Shown here: one piece after another, positions 49,987 through 58,268 of the stretch
Numbering within the stretch: position 1 is the stretch's first letter
Layout of the letters: each line of letters opens with the position of its first letter
Origin: CAZJJZ01 sp964546505
Lineage (GTDB): Bacteria; Patescibacteriota; Gracilibacteria; UBA1369
Assembly: GCA_964546505.1 (NCBI GenBank)
Contig: CAZJJZ010000004.1
Location: 1-58,268, forward strand
Direction: 5' to 3'
DNA length: 58,268 nucleotides
Program-made: the position numbers and the translations under genes
The notes under the pieces: generated by a model
Database searches by the model: none
What the model saw: only the letters and a program-made list of their open reading frames with translations
What the model was told of the DNA's origin: nothing

Positions 49987-51507
49987 ATGGCTTTATATAG
50001 AGTTTATCGTCCCAAAGATTTTCCCAGTTTGGTTGGACAGGAGCATGTCCGCACCACCCTTTTGAATGCAATCAAGAATCAAAAATTAGCACATGCTTAT
50101 CTATTTACCGGCCCCAGAGGAACCGGCAAGACCACTGTTGCTCGATTGCTGGCCAAAGCATTGAATTCAGACAAAATGACCGCCGACGGGCGTTTTGATG
50201 ACTGTGAATTGGCTGCGGAAATTGATCAGGGGAAATTAATTGACGTTTTGGAAATTGATGCCGCTTCCAATCGTGGAATTGATGAAATTAGAGATTTAAG
50301 GGAGAAAATTAATTTTGCTCCCACACGGGCGCGCAATAAGGTCTATATTATCGATGAAGTCCATATGCTGACCAAAGAAGCCTTTAATGCCCTTTTGAAG
50401 ACTTTGGAAGAACCACCAACATTCGTATATTTTATTCTTGCCACTACTGAAATTCAGAAAGTTCCGGAAACCATTATTTCACGCTGTCAGAGATTTGATT
50501 TTAAGCGTATTGCTGATGGCGATATAGCTAAACGTTTGCAAGAAGTTTGTGTTCTGGAAAATTTTGAATATGAGGAGGCCGCCTTGGAGCTAATCGCCAA
50601 GCAAGCCCGGGGTGGGCTAAGAGACGCGCTGACTTTACTGGAGCAGGCGGCCGCCAATGCTAAAGTGCTTTTAGTTGAGACTCAAAAACTCTTAGGTATT
50701 GCCACCAAAAGTATGGCTCAATCACTATTTACAGCGTTACAGCAGAAGGATACTCAGGCGGCGATAACTCTGGTTGGCCAGGCTTATGACCAAGGCCTGG
50801 ATTTGAACCTGGTAATTAAGGATTTCTTGAATTTTTTACGAGAAGAATTATTAAATGCGGTAAAAGCGAATTTAGTCGATCAAGCAGATTGGCTGATGTC
50901 AGTAATTGAAAATTTTCAAGTTGCCGCCGAAAGACAGAAAAATAGCTACATCCCACAGCTTCCCTGCGAGATAGCGATTATCAAAAGCACCTTGGATCAA
51001 AAAAAAAATTTGATAGCCACTCCACCAGCGAAATCGCAGATTGTTGATAGCCAGGTCTTAGCTTCTGTAAATGCTAATGCAGTGATCGCCAAGGAGAAAG
51101 TTGAGGTAAATAATGCTTCAGCGATGGTTGCAGATGCAACGACTTTATCATCTACAGAATCAGCAAAAAACGTTTCCGAAAATACTGTGGAAGTTTCTTT
51201 GGCCAGTTTTTTGGAAAATTGGCAGGTATTGGGTGAAAGAGTGCACAACAGCACTTTGAAACGAAGTTTGGGTGCTGCAAAACCAATCAAATTTAGTGGA
51301 AACAGTTTAACTCTGGGTTTTCAGAATAATTTTTATAAAGACAAGTTGTTGGAACCGGAATTGTTGGCGGAATTGGAACGAGAGTTAGCCAATTTAACCG
51401 GTCAAAATATCAAAATTGAAGGACAAATCATGGAGGAGGCGCAGGCGAATTTGCAGCCAGCGGCTAGCTCTGATCCAATGGCAATTTTGGGAGATTTATT
51501 GTCTTAG
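49987..51507 (+). CDS. dnaX: DNA polymerase III subunit gamma/tau
   Basis: Clamp-loader ATPase. 506 residues. It begins ALYRVYRPKDFPSLVGQEHV. Walker A is GPRGTGKTT (42-50), Walker B is VYIIDEVHML, sensor 1 is FILATTEIQKVPETIISRCQRFDF, and there is an arginine-finger-type RGGLRDALTLLEQ. Between Walker A and B the normal four-Cys zinc module is reduced: NSDKMTADGRFDDCELAAEI has one Cys. The C-terminal part is a polymerase-binding type domain (SFLENWQVLGERV...). No slippery frameshift signal was identified; the A-run near 51001 (AAAAAAAAA) is a possible but unproven site. Confidence 0.95.
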   Translation: MALYRVYRPKDFPSLVGQEHVRTTLLNAIKNQKLAHAYLFTGPRGTGKTTVARLLAKALNSDKMTADGRFDDCELAAEIDQGKLIDVLEIDAASNRGIDEIRDLREKINFAPTRARNKVYIIDEVHMLTKEAFNALLKTLEEPPTFVYFILATTEIQKVPETIISRCQRFDFKRIADGDIAKRLQEVCVLENFEYEEAALELIAKQARGGLRDALTLLEQAAANAKVLLVETQKLLGIATKSMAQSLFTALQQKDTQAAITLVGQAYDQGLDLNLVIKDFLNFLREELLNAVKANLVDQADWLMSVIENFQVAAERQKNSYIPQLPCEIAIIKSTLDQKKNLIATPPAKSQIVDSQVLASVNANAVIAKEKVEVNNASAMVADATTLSSTESAKNVSENTVEVSLASFLENWQVLGERVHNSTLKRSLGAAKPIKFSGNSLTLGFQNNFYKDKLLEPELLAELERELANLTGQNIKIEGQIMEEAQANLQPAASSDPMAILGDLLS

Positions 51508-51680
51508 AATATGATTTTCCGACGGGATATTTTGGAAAGTAGGTTTTTGATTTTCCACATTACAGATTGTAGAGACAAAGTTTTGATGGCATGCAAAAAT
51601 AGTGCCAAAAACTTTTTATGGCTGCGAAGGTCCTGACAAGCATGGCTTTTCCAGGACTTGAGTACGTCGATATTTCTCAT
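51504..51680 (-). CDS. Small basic protein of 58 residues
   Basis: An uninterrupted frame from ATG at 51680 to TAA at 51504-51506. The protein starts MRNIDVLKSWKSHACQ and has an amphipathic, basic helix-rich makeup (FLALFLHAIKTLSLQSV, KIKNLLSKISRRK). A near-consensus promoter lies just upstream, about 38 bases from the ATG. The frame fills the gap between dnaX and pnp, overlapping the last bases of dnaX. No Shine-Dalgarno is clear and no family is recognised, so it could also be a noncoding transcript. Confidence 0.45.
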   Translation of the reverse strand: MRNIDVLKSWKSHACQDLRSHKKFLALFLHAIKTLSLQSVMWKIKNLLSKISRRKIIF

Positions 51681-51717
51681 TTTGTTTTGCTATGTGATAT
51701 TTTTGAATCATCTAGAT

Positions 51718-51745
51718 ATTTTACCACATTTTATTTTTTCGTCAA
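51718..51745 (-). promoter_or_regulatory. Promoter of the small ORF at 51504
   Basis: Minus strand TTGACG (51740-51745), 16-base spacer, TAAAAT (51718-51723). Confidence 0.6.
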
Positions 51746-51782
51746 TAGCTTGGACAGGTACTCAGTTTCTGAAAAAATCTAT

Positions 51783-51813
51783 TAAAAAAAACTCCCTGAG
51801 GTAAGGGAGTTTT
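51783..51813 (-). terminator. Terminator of pnp
   Basis: AAAACTCCC, 8-base loop, GGGAGTTTT. Read leftward it is followed by TTTTTTTTAAT and lies 16 bases after the pnp stop. The A/T ends could also terminate rightward transcription. Confidence 0.85.
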
Positions 51814-51828
51814 CTTGGCTAGAACGTG

Positions 51829-53985
51829 TTAGATGGTAGGAGTAGATGGTGTTGCCGGTGCTGAAGCGGTGGGTGGGGTCAGGAGGGCTTTGCGGGATAA
51901 TTTGTATCTACCTTGGGAATCAATTTCCAACAATTTCACTTTGACCAGCTCTCCCTCTTTGATAACGTCTTCAACTTTGGCTACTCGTTTGTGATCTAAT
52001 TCAGAAATGTGGACCAAGCCATCTTTGCCTGGCGTAATCTCTACGAAAGCACCAAAATCTGTAATACGGACAACTTTACCTTCAAATACATCACCTACTT
52101 CAGGCTGCCAGACAATTTTTTTGATCCATTCCTCGGCAGCTTTTCCGGCCTCCTGATTAAGAGCCGTCACTAATACCAAACCGGAATCTTCAATATCGAT
52201 TTCCACACCGGTTTCTTTGATAATTTTTTGAATTGTTTCGCCACCTTTACCAATCACATCGCGAATTTTTTCTGGATCGATTTTGATTGTAGTTATTCTG
52301 GGAGCATTTGGTGAAAGTTCTGGGCGAGCTGCAGGAAGCGCTTGTTGCATACTCTCCAACAATGCTTGTCGGGCTGTTTTGGCTCTTGATAAAGCTTCTC
52401 TCAACAAATCCAAAGACAATCCTTTTACCTTGATATCCATTTGTAGGGCGGTAATTCCATCATTAGTACCAGCCACCTTGAAATCCATATCACCAGCAAA
52501 GTCTTCTTGACCTTGAATATCTGTCAAAATTTTATAGCCATTGGCCAAATCGCCATCATAAGTTACCAAGCCCATGGCAATACCAGCAACCGGTTTCTTG
52601 AGCGGTACACCAGCATCCATCAAAGAAAGTGATGAGCCACAGACAGAAGCCATGGAACTAGAACCATTACAAGACATAATTTCTGATACTACCCAGATGG
52701 TATAGGGGAACTGTTCCTTGGCAGGTAAAACAGGCAAAAGGGCGCGTTCTGCTAAATTGCCATGACCAATGTCACGTCGGGAAGGGCCACGCAGTGGCTT
52801 AGTTTCACCAACAGAGAAAGGAGGAAAATTGTAGTGATGAAAATAGTGTTTCTCCACATCTTCATCCATTGTATCGATCACTTGCGCGGCCCCAGGAGCA
52901 CCTAAAGTGGTAATACTGAGAGCCTGAGTTTCACCTCTTTGAAAAAGGGCAGAACCGTGTGTTTTGGGAAGTAGAGAAGTGCGGATTTCCAAAGGTCGGA
53001 TTTCGTCCAAAGCACGGCCATCCAAACGTATGGATTTTTCCAAAATATTTTGGCGCATACGTTTTTCGAACAAATAATGCAAGGCATCAGCTAATTCATC
53101 TGCAGAAAATTCTGCTGCTTCTATTTGAGGTGCAAAATGATTGAGTAATTCTGCTTCTAAGGTTTTGATTTTACCTTTTACTTCAGCTTTGGTTACACCA
53201 ACCAGTAAGTCTAATTGCTCTGGTTTGATATATGATTCGGCTGCTAATTTAGCTTTTTCATTTTCTGGAGCAAAACTGACTTCAACTGGAGTTTTGGCAT
53301 GAGCTTTTACAAACTCCAATTGCAAATGGCAGATTTTTTTGATTTCCTGATGAGCTAAATCCAAAGCTTTGAGCATGGTTTCATCATCAACTTCTTTGGC
53401 TCCAGCTTCCACCATAGTGATAGCTTCCAACGTTCCGGCAGCCACTAAATCCAATTTACCTTCCTCAACCTGTTTGTAAGTAGGATTGATGATTAATTTT
53501 GCGGTGCCGTTTTCTTCCACCAACCCCACACGGACAGCTGAAACTGGTCCTTCAAATGGACATCCGGTCAAACAGACCGCTGCTGAAGCTGCGATTACCG
53601 CCGTGGTTGATGGCTCAACCTCCAAATCTGCTGATAACACTGAACTGATCAATTGAACATCATTGATCATTTTTTTATTGAACATCGGACGTAGTGGCCG
53701 ATCGATCAGACGCGAAACTAAAACGGATTTTTCTGAAGGTTTGCCCTCCCTTTTGACAAAGCGGCTACCTTTAATTTTGCCGGCGGCATAGTACTTTTCT
53801 TCATAATCCACCGTGAGTGGGAAGAAATCCGCGCCTTCTCTGGGGTTACCGATCACACAACTTGCAAAGACTACTGTGTCTCCCAGTGTTACTGTTACTG
53901 AGCCGGTTGATTGATTTGCCAAAAGTCCAGTTTCTAAGGTTAACTTTCTTCCTGCCAAATCCATACTGAATAGCTGTTTTTCCAT
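51829..53985 (-). CDS. pnp: Polyribonucleotide nucleotidyltransferase (PNPase)
   Basis: Phosphorolytic 3'-5' exoribonuclease, part of RNA turnover. 718 residues from the ATG at 53985 (MEKQLFSMDLAGRKLTLE); an upstream in-frame start at 54024 is less likely. It has two RNase PH domains (SRLIDRPLRPMF; then RRDIGHGNLAERALLPVLP and VSEIMSCNGSSSMASVCG), a KH domain (TIKIDPEKIRDVIGKGGETI) and an S1 domain (GDVFEGKVVRITDFGAFVEI). It lies downstream of rpsO on the same strand, the classic rpsO-pnp order, with a hairpin in the gap. Confidence 0.98.
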   Translation of the reverse strand: MEKQLFSMDLAGRKLTLETGLLANQSTGSVTVTLGDTVVFASCVIGNPREGADFFPLTVDYEEKYYAAGKIKGSRFVKREGKPSEKSVLVSRLIDRPLRPMFNKKMINDVQLISSVLSADLEVEPSTTAVIAASAAVCLTGCPFEGPVSAVRVGLVEENGTAKLIINPTYKQVEEGKLDLVAAGTLEAITMVEAGAKEVDDETMLKALDLAHQEIKKICHLQLEFVKAHAKTPVEVSFAPENEKAKLAAESYIKPEQLDLLVGVTKAEVKGKIKTLEAELLNHFAPQIEAAEFSADELADALHYLFEKRMRQNILEKSIRLDGRALDEIRPLEIRTSLLPKTHGSALFQRGETQALSITTLGAPGAAQVIDTMDEDVEKHYFHHYNFPPFSVGETKPLRGPSRRDIGHGNLAERALLPVLPAKEQFPYTIWVVSEIMSCNGSSSMASVCGSSLSLMDAGVPLKKPVAGIAMGLVTYDGDLANGYKILTDIQGQEDFAGDMDFKVAGTNDGITALQMDIKVKGLSLDLLREALSRAKTARQALLESMQQALPAARPELSPNAPRITTIKIDPEKIRDVIGKGGETIQKIIKETGVEIDIEDSGLVLVTALNQEAGKAAEEWIKKIVWQPEVGDVFEGKVVRITDFGAFVEITPGKDGLVHISELDHKRVAKVEDVIKEGELVKVKLLEIDSQGRYKLSRKALLTPPTASAPATPSTPTI

Positions 53986-54034
53986 GATTAATGATAATTT
54001 ACTAAAAATATTTGTTTCGGCCACATCTTAACAC

Positions 54035-54066
54035 AAAAAAAGTCTGTTTTAAATGCAGACTTTTTT
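54035..54066 (-). terminator. Hairpin between rpsO and pnp
   Basis: AAAAAAGTCTG and CAGACTTTTTT with a 9-base loop. It is a bidirectional-looking terminator or RNase III processing hairpin of the rpsO-pnp transcript. Confidence 0.75.
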
Positions 54067-54103
54067 GATTGAGAATGACTGAGTTGCATTTTGATTGGAG
54101 AGT

Positions 54104-54367
54104 TTATTTGCGAAGTTCCAAATCACCGATCAATTTGTCGTAACTTTCCTTATCGTTTAAGCGGAGATAATTGATCAGTTTTCTTCTTTTACCAACCATC
54201 ATCAGCAGACCACGACGTGAATGATTATCTTTCGGATGGGTTTCCAAATGAGCAGACAATTGCTTGATCCTCTCTGTCAAAATAGCGATTTGTACTTGAG
54301 GTGAGCCAGTATCTTTGGGGTGTACTGCGTATTTATTGATAATCTTTTTCTTTTCTGGTCTCTGCAT
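54104..54367 (-). CDS. rpsO: Ribosomal protein uS15
   Basis: 87 residues, a 30S protein that binds the central domain of 16S rRNA. TGSPQVQIAILTERIKQLSAHL, HPKDNHSRRGLLMMVGKRRKLINYL (the conserved HxxDxxSRRGL motif) and the C-terminal LRLNDKESYDKLI are standard. It is the first gene of the rpsO-pnp pair. Confidence 0.97.
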   Translation of the reverse strand: MQRPEKKKIINKYAVHPKDTGSPQVQIAILTERIKQLSAHLETHPKDNHSRRGLLMMVGKRRKLINYLRLNDKESYDKLIGDLELRK

Positions 54368-54516
54368 TGCTGTATGTTAAAAATTAAGTATATTGCGAGC
54401 GGCGCCATCAGAATTTAGCAGAGTTCTTCGTAGTATTCAAGAATAATTTTTTCAGTTTTGAGAGTTGGAGGTTTTATGATAAACATATTTAGCCTCAAGA
54501 CAAAACTTTAAAGACA

Positions 54517-55554
54517 ATGGATTACAAGAAAATTGCTGCAGAAGCCTGGATCTTTACGCAAGAAAACAAGGGGATGGTTTATTGGCTGGGTTCGATTCCA
54601 GCTTTTTTTACCACGCTCTTTGGTATTGGCTATTTACTCTTTCAGATTTTTTCTTTTCAAGGTTCTATTTTGTTTGAAAACTGGCCGACAAGTTTCACCA
54701 TGATGACCTTACAGTATCTATATGACTTCTTAAGTCGCTTTCCCAATGCGCTTGTGCCACTAATAATCGGGCTGTTACTGGTGCTGTCAGGAAATTTCAT
54801 ACTACCTATTTTAACTGATGCCGCCTTGATTCAGATGGTTGCCCGCAAGCGCAATAAACAAGTGGTGAGAATTCGTCACGGTTTGAGTTATGGGATGATG
54901 TCTTTTCTGCCCTTGTTTGAATATAAACTATTGGTGAGAAGTTTGAGTGCCTGGTCGTTTCTGGGAATTATGGCTATGGCCATGCGCTCTTTTGGTTGGA
55001 GCGCATTTAATGTGCTATTCCCCTTCGCCATCGTGATAATGATAGTTGGCTTTTTGGTAGAAATGCTATTAACCTATGCCGATTTACTCATTGTGATCGA
55101 TAATAAAGGTGTTTTTGCAGCTATAGCTGAAAGTGCCACTTTGGTGGCTAAACATCTAGAAGAAACCATTTTCCTAAGTCTATTAATGTTACTGATTGCC
55201 GTGCGCATTTTGATTCAATTGGTTTTTGTTTTATTAATTCCGTCCGCTGCGATCGGTGTGGTTTATCTGTTCACTGCCGCCAATTTACCTCAATTAGCCA
55301 CTATTTTGGGTTCTGTTATCGGTGGAATTATGTTGTTATTTGCTGCCTATTTTAATGGTGTGGTACATGTCTTTGCGGTGTCGGTGTGGACTTTTTCCTT
55401 TTTGGAATTGACCAGCAAAAGTGATTTGAGTGCGCGAGACAAAATCGAAGAAGTGGTTGCTGAAATCAAAGCAGAAGAAAAGAAGGCTTTAAGCGCGCGG
55501 GATGTGGGGGCAGTTGAAGAAGCGGTTGTTGAGGCTAAACCGGAAGAAAAGTGA
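54517..55554 (+). CDS. Polytopic membrane protein of unknown function
   Basis: A 345-residue protein with about six membrane helices (GSIPAFFTTLFGIGYLLF, ALVPLIIGLLLVLSGNFIL, LFPFAIVIMIVGFLVEML, LLMLLIAVRILIQLVFVLL, AAIGVVYLFTAANL, SVIGGIMLLFAAYF) and a charged cytoplasmic tail of about 50 residues. The tail contains two LSARD motifs and Glu/Ala/Lys repeats (EEVVAEIKAEEKKALSARD). It resembles YIP1-like or DUF975-like helical proteins in outline only. It is alone on the plus strand. Confidence 0.75.
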   Translation: MDYKKIAAEAWIFTQENKGMVYWLGSIPAFFTTLFGIGYLLFQIFSFQGSILFENWPTSFTMMTLQYLYDFLSRFPNALVPLIIGLLLVLSGNFILPILTDAALIQMVARKRNKQVVRIRHGLSYGMMSFLPLFEYKLLVRSLSAWSFLGIMAMAMRSFGWSAFNVLFPFAIVIMIVGFLVEMLLTYADLLIVIDNKGVFAAIAESATLVAKHLEETIFLSLLMLLIAVRILIQLVFVLLIPSAAIGVVYLFTAANLPQLATILGSVIGGIMLLFAAYFNGVVHVFAVSVWTFSFLELTSKSDLSARDKIEEVVAEIKAEEKKALSARDVGAVEEAVVEAKPEEK

Positions 55555-55574
55555 TACCAAGTCACTCCGTCAGG

Positions 55575-56150
55575 CTAAGCCTGACTGTGGATCAGCAAGG
55601 GAATAGTTAAAGCCAAATAAGCTGCAACAAGAAGGGCAACTCTGATGGCGATTTTTTTATGATTGAAATGTGGCCTGGGAAGAGTCACTTGGCCGGGTTG
55701 TCGTTTCTTTTGTAATTCACCGAATTCAATAGTGAAAGTGCTAAAAATCAAGAGGGAAAAGAACAACAGCCAAAAGGGGTTGAGCCAATGGCAAATTGGA
55801 CCGCAGCCCAGATAATTGCTAAAACCAAAGGAGATAAGGCCCAAAGTCAGGTAATGAGCAATTTGATCTAACCAGTAATTGCGATAAAAATGGATAGTTT
55901 GTTTTTCGGATTGAATTTTGAGCCAGTCTATTAAAAGATGAAAAGCAGCCAACAAAAAGGCTGGATAAAAAGCCCACCAAGTCCCATAAACCATTAATAA
56001 TAAAGCAAAATAAACCAAAAAATGAATAGCCACATGAATCAAAAGACCAGATTTGGCGTGATTTTTCCAGTTAACCAATTGTCGTGGCTGAAGCAAATAG
56101 TCCGCGACAAAATGGCCTAATAAAAGTAGAAGAAAAGTTTGCATGGGCAT
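55575..56150 (-). CDS. DUF3307-family membrane protein
   Basis: A 191-residue protein with about five membrane helices. The family start LLLLLLGHFVADYLLQPRQLVNWKN, HVAIHFLVYFALLL, LAAFHLLIDWLK and YWLDQIAHYLTLGLI carry conserved His and Asp residues lying in helices. Its function is unknown, though the clustered His/Asp could bind a metal. Its start overlaps the stop of the cyclic-nucleotide-binding gene by one base. Confidence 0.85.
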   Translation of the reverse strand: MPMQTFLLLLLGHFVADYLLQPRQLVNWKNHAKSGLLIHVAIHFLVYFALLLMVYGTWWAFYPAFLLAAFHLLIDWLKIQSEKQTIHFYRNYWLDQIAHYLTLGLISFGFSNYLGCGPICHWLNPFWLLFFSLLIFSTFTIEFGELQKKRQPGQVTLPRPHFNHKKIAIRVALLVAAYLALTIPLLIHSQA

Positions 56151-56605
56151 TACAGTAATTCACGACCGGAGCGAATATTGACCTTTAATCTGCTCAGGTA
56201 TTCATTACTGATCTTCGCAGCAATATCTGGATTTTCGGTTATCAGTTTAATTAAATCTTGTTTATTGAGTTTAAACACCTGGGCTGGCTCTACTACCATG
56301 GCCGTGGCATTGCGTGGATAATCAGAAATCAAAGCCATTTCACCAAAGAAATCATTATCGCCCAGTACAGCAATATCCAAATCTTCTTCTGGAGTTTTGC
56401 CTTGATGATAGATTTTGACCAAGCCGGTCTTGATGATGTACATGTCATTACCCACATCCCCTTCTTTAAAAATGGCATAATTTTGCGGAAAATATTCCAT
56501 GGTAATATGCTTAATCACTTCTTGATGCATGGTAGGATCAAGGTTTTCAAAAAGCGGTATTTTTTTGAGAATATTGGAAATGGTGGAGATGTCCTGATTT
56601 TCCAT
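56150..56605 (-). CDS. Cyclic-nucleotide-binding-domain protein
   Basis: A 151-residue single CNB-domain protein from the ATG at 56605 (MENQDISTISNIL); the longer frame to 56722 adds unrelated sequence. IPLFENLDPTMHQEVIKH, YAIFKEGDVGNDMYIIKTGLVKI and NDFFGEMALISDYPRNATAMVV form the beta-roll and phosphate-binding cassette (GEMAL...RNATA, with Arg at the usual phosphate contact). No DNA-binding or effector domain is attached. Whether it binds cAMP or another nucleotide is not known. Confidence 0.9.
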   Translation of the reverse strand: MENQDISTISNILKKIPLFENLDPTMHQEVIKHITMEYFPQNYAIFKEGDVGNDMYIIKTGLVKIYHQGKTPEEDLDIAVLGDNDFFGEMALISDYPRNATAMVVEPAQVFKLNKQDLIKLITENPDIAAKISNEYLSRLKVNIRSGRELL

Positions 56606-56750
56606 AAGTTTTGTTTTAAAGTTTGAGAGACTGGGATGGTTTTCCGATGTAATTATACCAGATTTTTGGAATATCGAGAAGAGTAACAGCTCGTCAATGT
56701 AAAGCTGATTTATTGACTGCAAGCGTGAAGTATCTCTTTAAGTTCGTGTT

Positions 56751-57428
56751 TCACTCTTCCTCCACAAAATCTTCCGGGGCAATCATGACTACAAATTCGC
56801 CTTTGGGTGAGCGTTTTTGGAAATGTTCAGACAATTCCCTAGCGGTGCCACGTAAAAATTCTTCATAGATTTTGGTCAGCTCGCGTGCCAAAACAATTGG
56901 TCTTTCCGGAAAATATAACTGTAATTCAGCCAGTGTTTTTTGGATGCGATGGGGAGATTCGTAAAAAACCAAAGTATTGTCGATATGCTGCAATTTTTCA
57001 AATAGTGTTTTACGCCCTTTCTTGAGCGGCAAAAAACCCAGATGAGTGAAGCGGTTGATTGGTAGGCCGCTGGCGGAAAGGGCGGTTAAAAAAGCGGAAG
57101 GGCCAGGAATTGGTACAACTTTAATCTTTCTGGCTTGAGCGGCGGCGACCAATCTAAAACCCGGATCGCTAATACCTGGTGTCCCGGCATCTGTAATTAA
57201 AGCCACTTTTTTCCCCTCTTCCAGAAGCTGAATAATTTCTAATAGCCGGCGATCATCGCTATGAGAGTGAAAACTTTTTAGTGGTACTTGGATTTGATAT
57301 TTCTTGAGCAGAATGCCGGAGGTGCGAGTATCTTCCGCGGCAATCAGATCAACATTTTTAAGTGTTTCCAGGGCCCTTAGAGTGATATCTTCCAGATTCC
57401 CAATAGGTGTGGCAACTATGTAAAGCAT
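56751..57428 (-). CDS. rsmI: 16S rRNA (cytidine-1402-2'-O)-methyltransferase RsmI
   Basis: Methylates 16S rRNA at C1402 with SAM. 225 residues. LYIVATPIGNLEDITLRAL at the start, AAEDTRTSGILLKKY, ALITDAGTPGISDPG (SAM-binding), VPIPGPSAFLTALSASGLP, THLGFLPLKKGRK, and FYESPHRI. It is slightly short at the C-terminus, as often in Patescibacteria. It starts one base before the TsaB-like stop. Confidence 0.96.
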   Translation of the reverse strand: MLYIVATPIGNLEDITLRALETLKNVDLIAAEDTRTSGILLKKYQIQVPLKSFHSHSDDRRLLEIIQLLEEGKKVALITDAGTPGISDPGFRLVAAAQARKIKVVPIPGPSAFLTALSASGLPINRFTHLGFLPLKKGRKTLFEKLQHIDNTLVFYESPHRIQKTLAELQLYFPERPIVLARELTKIYEEFLRGTARELSEHFQKRSPKGEFVVMIAPEDFVEEE

Positions 57429-57970
57429 TTAGAAAAATTTAGGTTTTTTGGAGGGGGTGATTTTGGGCGGAGCGGTGTATTGAGGTGGGATGATGGGAAG
57501 TGGCTGCGGATTTTGGGCGAAAAAGAGGGGTAGAAAATTGGTCAAATTTTGGTATTGATCGGCAAAGAAAGTTTTATTGAGAGAATTGATGACACCTTCA
57601 GGTGGAATTTGGTCTGCTGAGGTGGCTACAGTAAAAGCATAAAGTTTCGCTTGGGGATGAGCTATTTGTAAAGTATTGGCTATGGTCACGCCGATGCGGG
57701 TGCTGGAAAATGGCCCCAAGCCATTAGCAACCACTAAACTGGAAAATTGAAGGTTTGGAGAATGTTCTTCCAAAATTTGCTGAAACTTGGCAAAAATACT
57801 GTTTAATTCAGCGTTTTCTGCAGACCAAACCTCATAGTGCAGGGGTAGAATCTGCNNNNNNNNNNNNNNNNNNNNNNNNNNNNNNNNNNNNNCTGATTTT
57901 CTGAGATTTCAAACAGCAAAATTTCTTTTTGGGGCAGGACGGTTTGTAGGGCCAGGCCAAGTTGAGGCAT
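57429..57970 (-). CDS. TsaB-like protein (YeaZ), broken by an assembly gap
   Basis: Likely a homologue of TsaB, the partner of TsaD in tRNA t6A synthesis. The start is MPQLGLALQTVLPQKEILLF at 57970; after 37 N (57856-57892) it resumes at QILPLHYEVWSAENAEL in a different frame, then VVANGLGPFSSTRIGVTIANTLQIA, which matches the family's GPGSFTGLRIG. The frame change means the gap is not exactly 37. It is shorter than usual (about 180 residues) and ends in a Pro/Lys tail (PPKITPSKKPKFF), so the C-terminal half is degenerate. Confidence 0.65.
57856..57892. other. Assembly gap (37 N) inside the TsaB-like gene
   Basis: 37 unresolved bases; coding frames on either side disagree, so the run is a placeholder. 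Confidence 0.95.
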
Positions 57971-58026
57971 AAAAACAATTGTGATGCAGAAATTGTAATG
58001 CAAATTGAGTGCTATTTCTAGTTTTT

Positions 58027-58268
58027 CTAGAGCAGAGTGCTGCAGCGTGTGTTCGCTTCCTCACCGATAAAACTTTTCACTTCGCCCAAGACGCGTGGAG
58101 AAATGGTATTTTGCAAAGTTACCACCGGAATTTCTGCAGCATTACCAAAGCGGGAGAGCTGATCTTGGCTGGGTGTGATGGAAAGGTTGACTGTGACTTT
58201 GGGTTGGCTGATGCTGCCTGGTTCGGCAAAGGCTTTGTTGGGATCTTCCACCGGTGAAATGGTGAAGG
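58027..58268 (-). CDS. C-terminal end of an unknown protein (partial, 5' part off the window)
   Basis: An open frame enters from the right edge and stops at 58027, about 79 residues: FTISPVEDPNKAFAEPG, QPKVTVNLSITPSQDQL, AAEIPVVTLQNTISPRVLG and the end TRCSTLL. It is beta-rich in appearance and not recognised. It lies on the same strand as the TsaB-like gene and 56 bases upstream of it. An overlapping frame on the plus strand is less protein-like. Confidence 0.5.
   Translation of the reverse strand, partial: FTISPVEDPNKAFAEPGSISQPKVTVNLSITPSQDQLSRFGNAAEIPVVTLQNTISPRVLGEVKSFIGEEANTRCSTLL

Noticed and set aside
51001..51009. A-run in dnaX as a programmed frameshift site
   Set aside because: It lies in the coding part, but no downstream hairpin or early stop in the shifted frame was established.

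Overview
The window looks like a piece of a Patescibacteria (Candidate Phyla Radiation) genome, probably a Parcubacteria-like lineage. The support is indirect: genes are small and tightly packed with many 1-40 base overlaps, the DNA is AT-rich, TGA is read as stop, and several families typical of these genomes are present. Those families include a membrane-anchored Mur ligase beside DegT and FemAB genes, an FtsA-like gene followed by a baseplate-J-like membrane protein, S74 fibre proteins, an SLH/beta-propeller protein and a sortase. No rRNA, insertion sequence, phage integrase or CRISPR array was seen. Three runs of N (12477-12486, 41898-41924, 57856-57892) mark assembly gaps, and two of them break the reading frame of a gene.

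Layout. 1-858 is the 5' part of a GC-rich secreted-protein gene that runs off the left edge and does not match its AT-rich neighbours. 991-6724 is housekeeping: pepA, a Nudix hydrolase, an Mrp-like ATPase with a DUF1858 domain, rnc, nusB, rpmF, DUF177 and a BI-1 membrane protein. 6881-14727 is an envelope and division cluster: alpha/beta hydrolase, Mur ligase, DegT aminotransferase, FemAB, FtsA-like and baseplate-J-like. 14804-22595 is a surface-protein island: a PKD protein, two tandem pairs each made of a small Cys-rich secreted protein and a large fibre-like protein (the second ending in an S74 self-cleaving chaperone), and a Cys-repeat lipoprotein. Clear promoters or terminators separate the units. 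22617-23401 is a VapBC-type toxin-antitoxin module. 23410-32436 holds two proteins of unknown function, comF, a glycosyltransferase, a complete oxidative pentose-phosphate operon (gnd-zwf-pgl), hflX, a prolyl-tRNA editing protein and ung.

32532-37814 contains a large SLH/beta-propeller surface protein, a DnaQ-like exonuclease, tRNA-Phe embedded in an array of tRNA-derived repeats, a candidate structured RNA with its own promoter, and a cupredoxin-like surface protein with a possible sortase signal. 37928-49957 holds cdaA-cdaR (c-di-AMP), ychF, a RelA/SpoT enzyme with a membrane C-terminus, mnmA, a sortase operon, ligA and a glycosyltransferase. 49987-58268 holds dnaX, a small ORF with its own promoter, rpsO-pnp, membrane proteins, a cyclic-nucleotide-binding protein, rsmI, a TsaB-like gene broken by a gap, and the C-terminal end of an unknown gene.

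How the parts fit: much of the window builds or decorates the cell envelope (Mur ligase, FemAB, FtsA-like, SLH protein, sortase and candidate substrate, fibre proteins). Two nucleotide second-messenger enzymes (c-di-AMP and ppGpp) sit close together. The best candidates for something undescribed are the tRNA-Phe-derived tandem array at 35939-36341, the structured RNA at 36477-36660, the paired fibre/Cys-rich surface locus, and the membrane-bound RelA/SpoT homologue whose synthetase site looks damaged.
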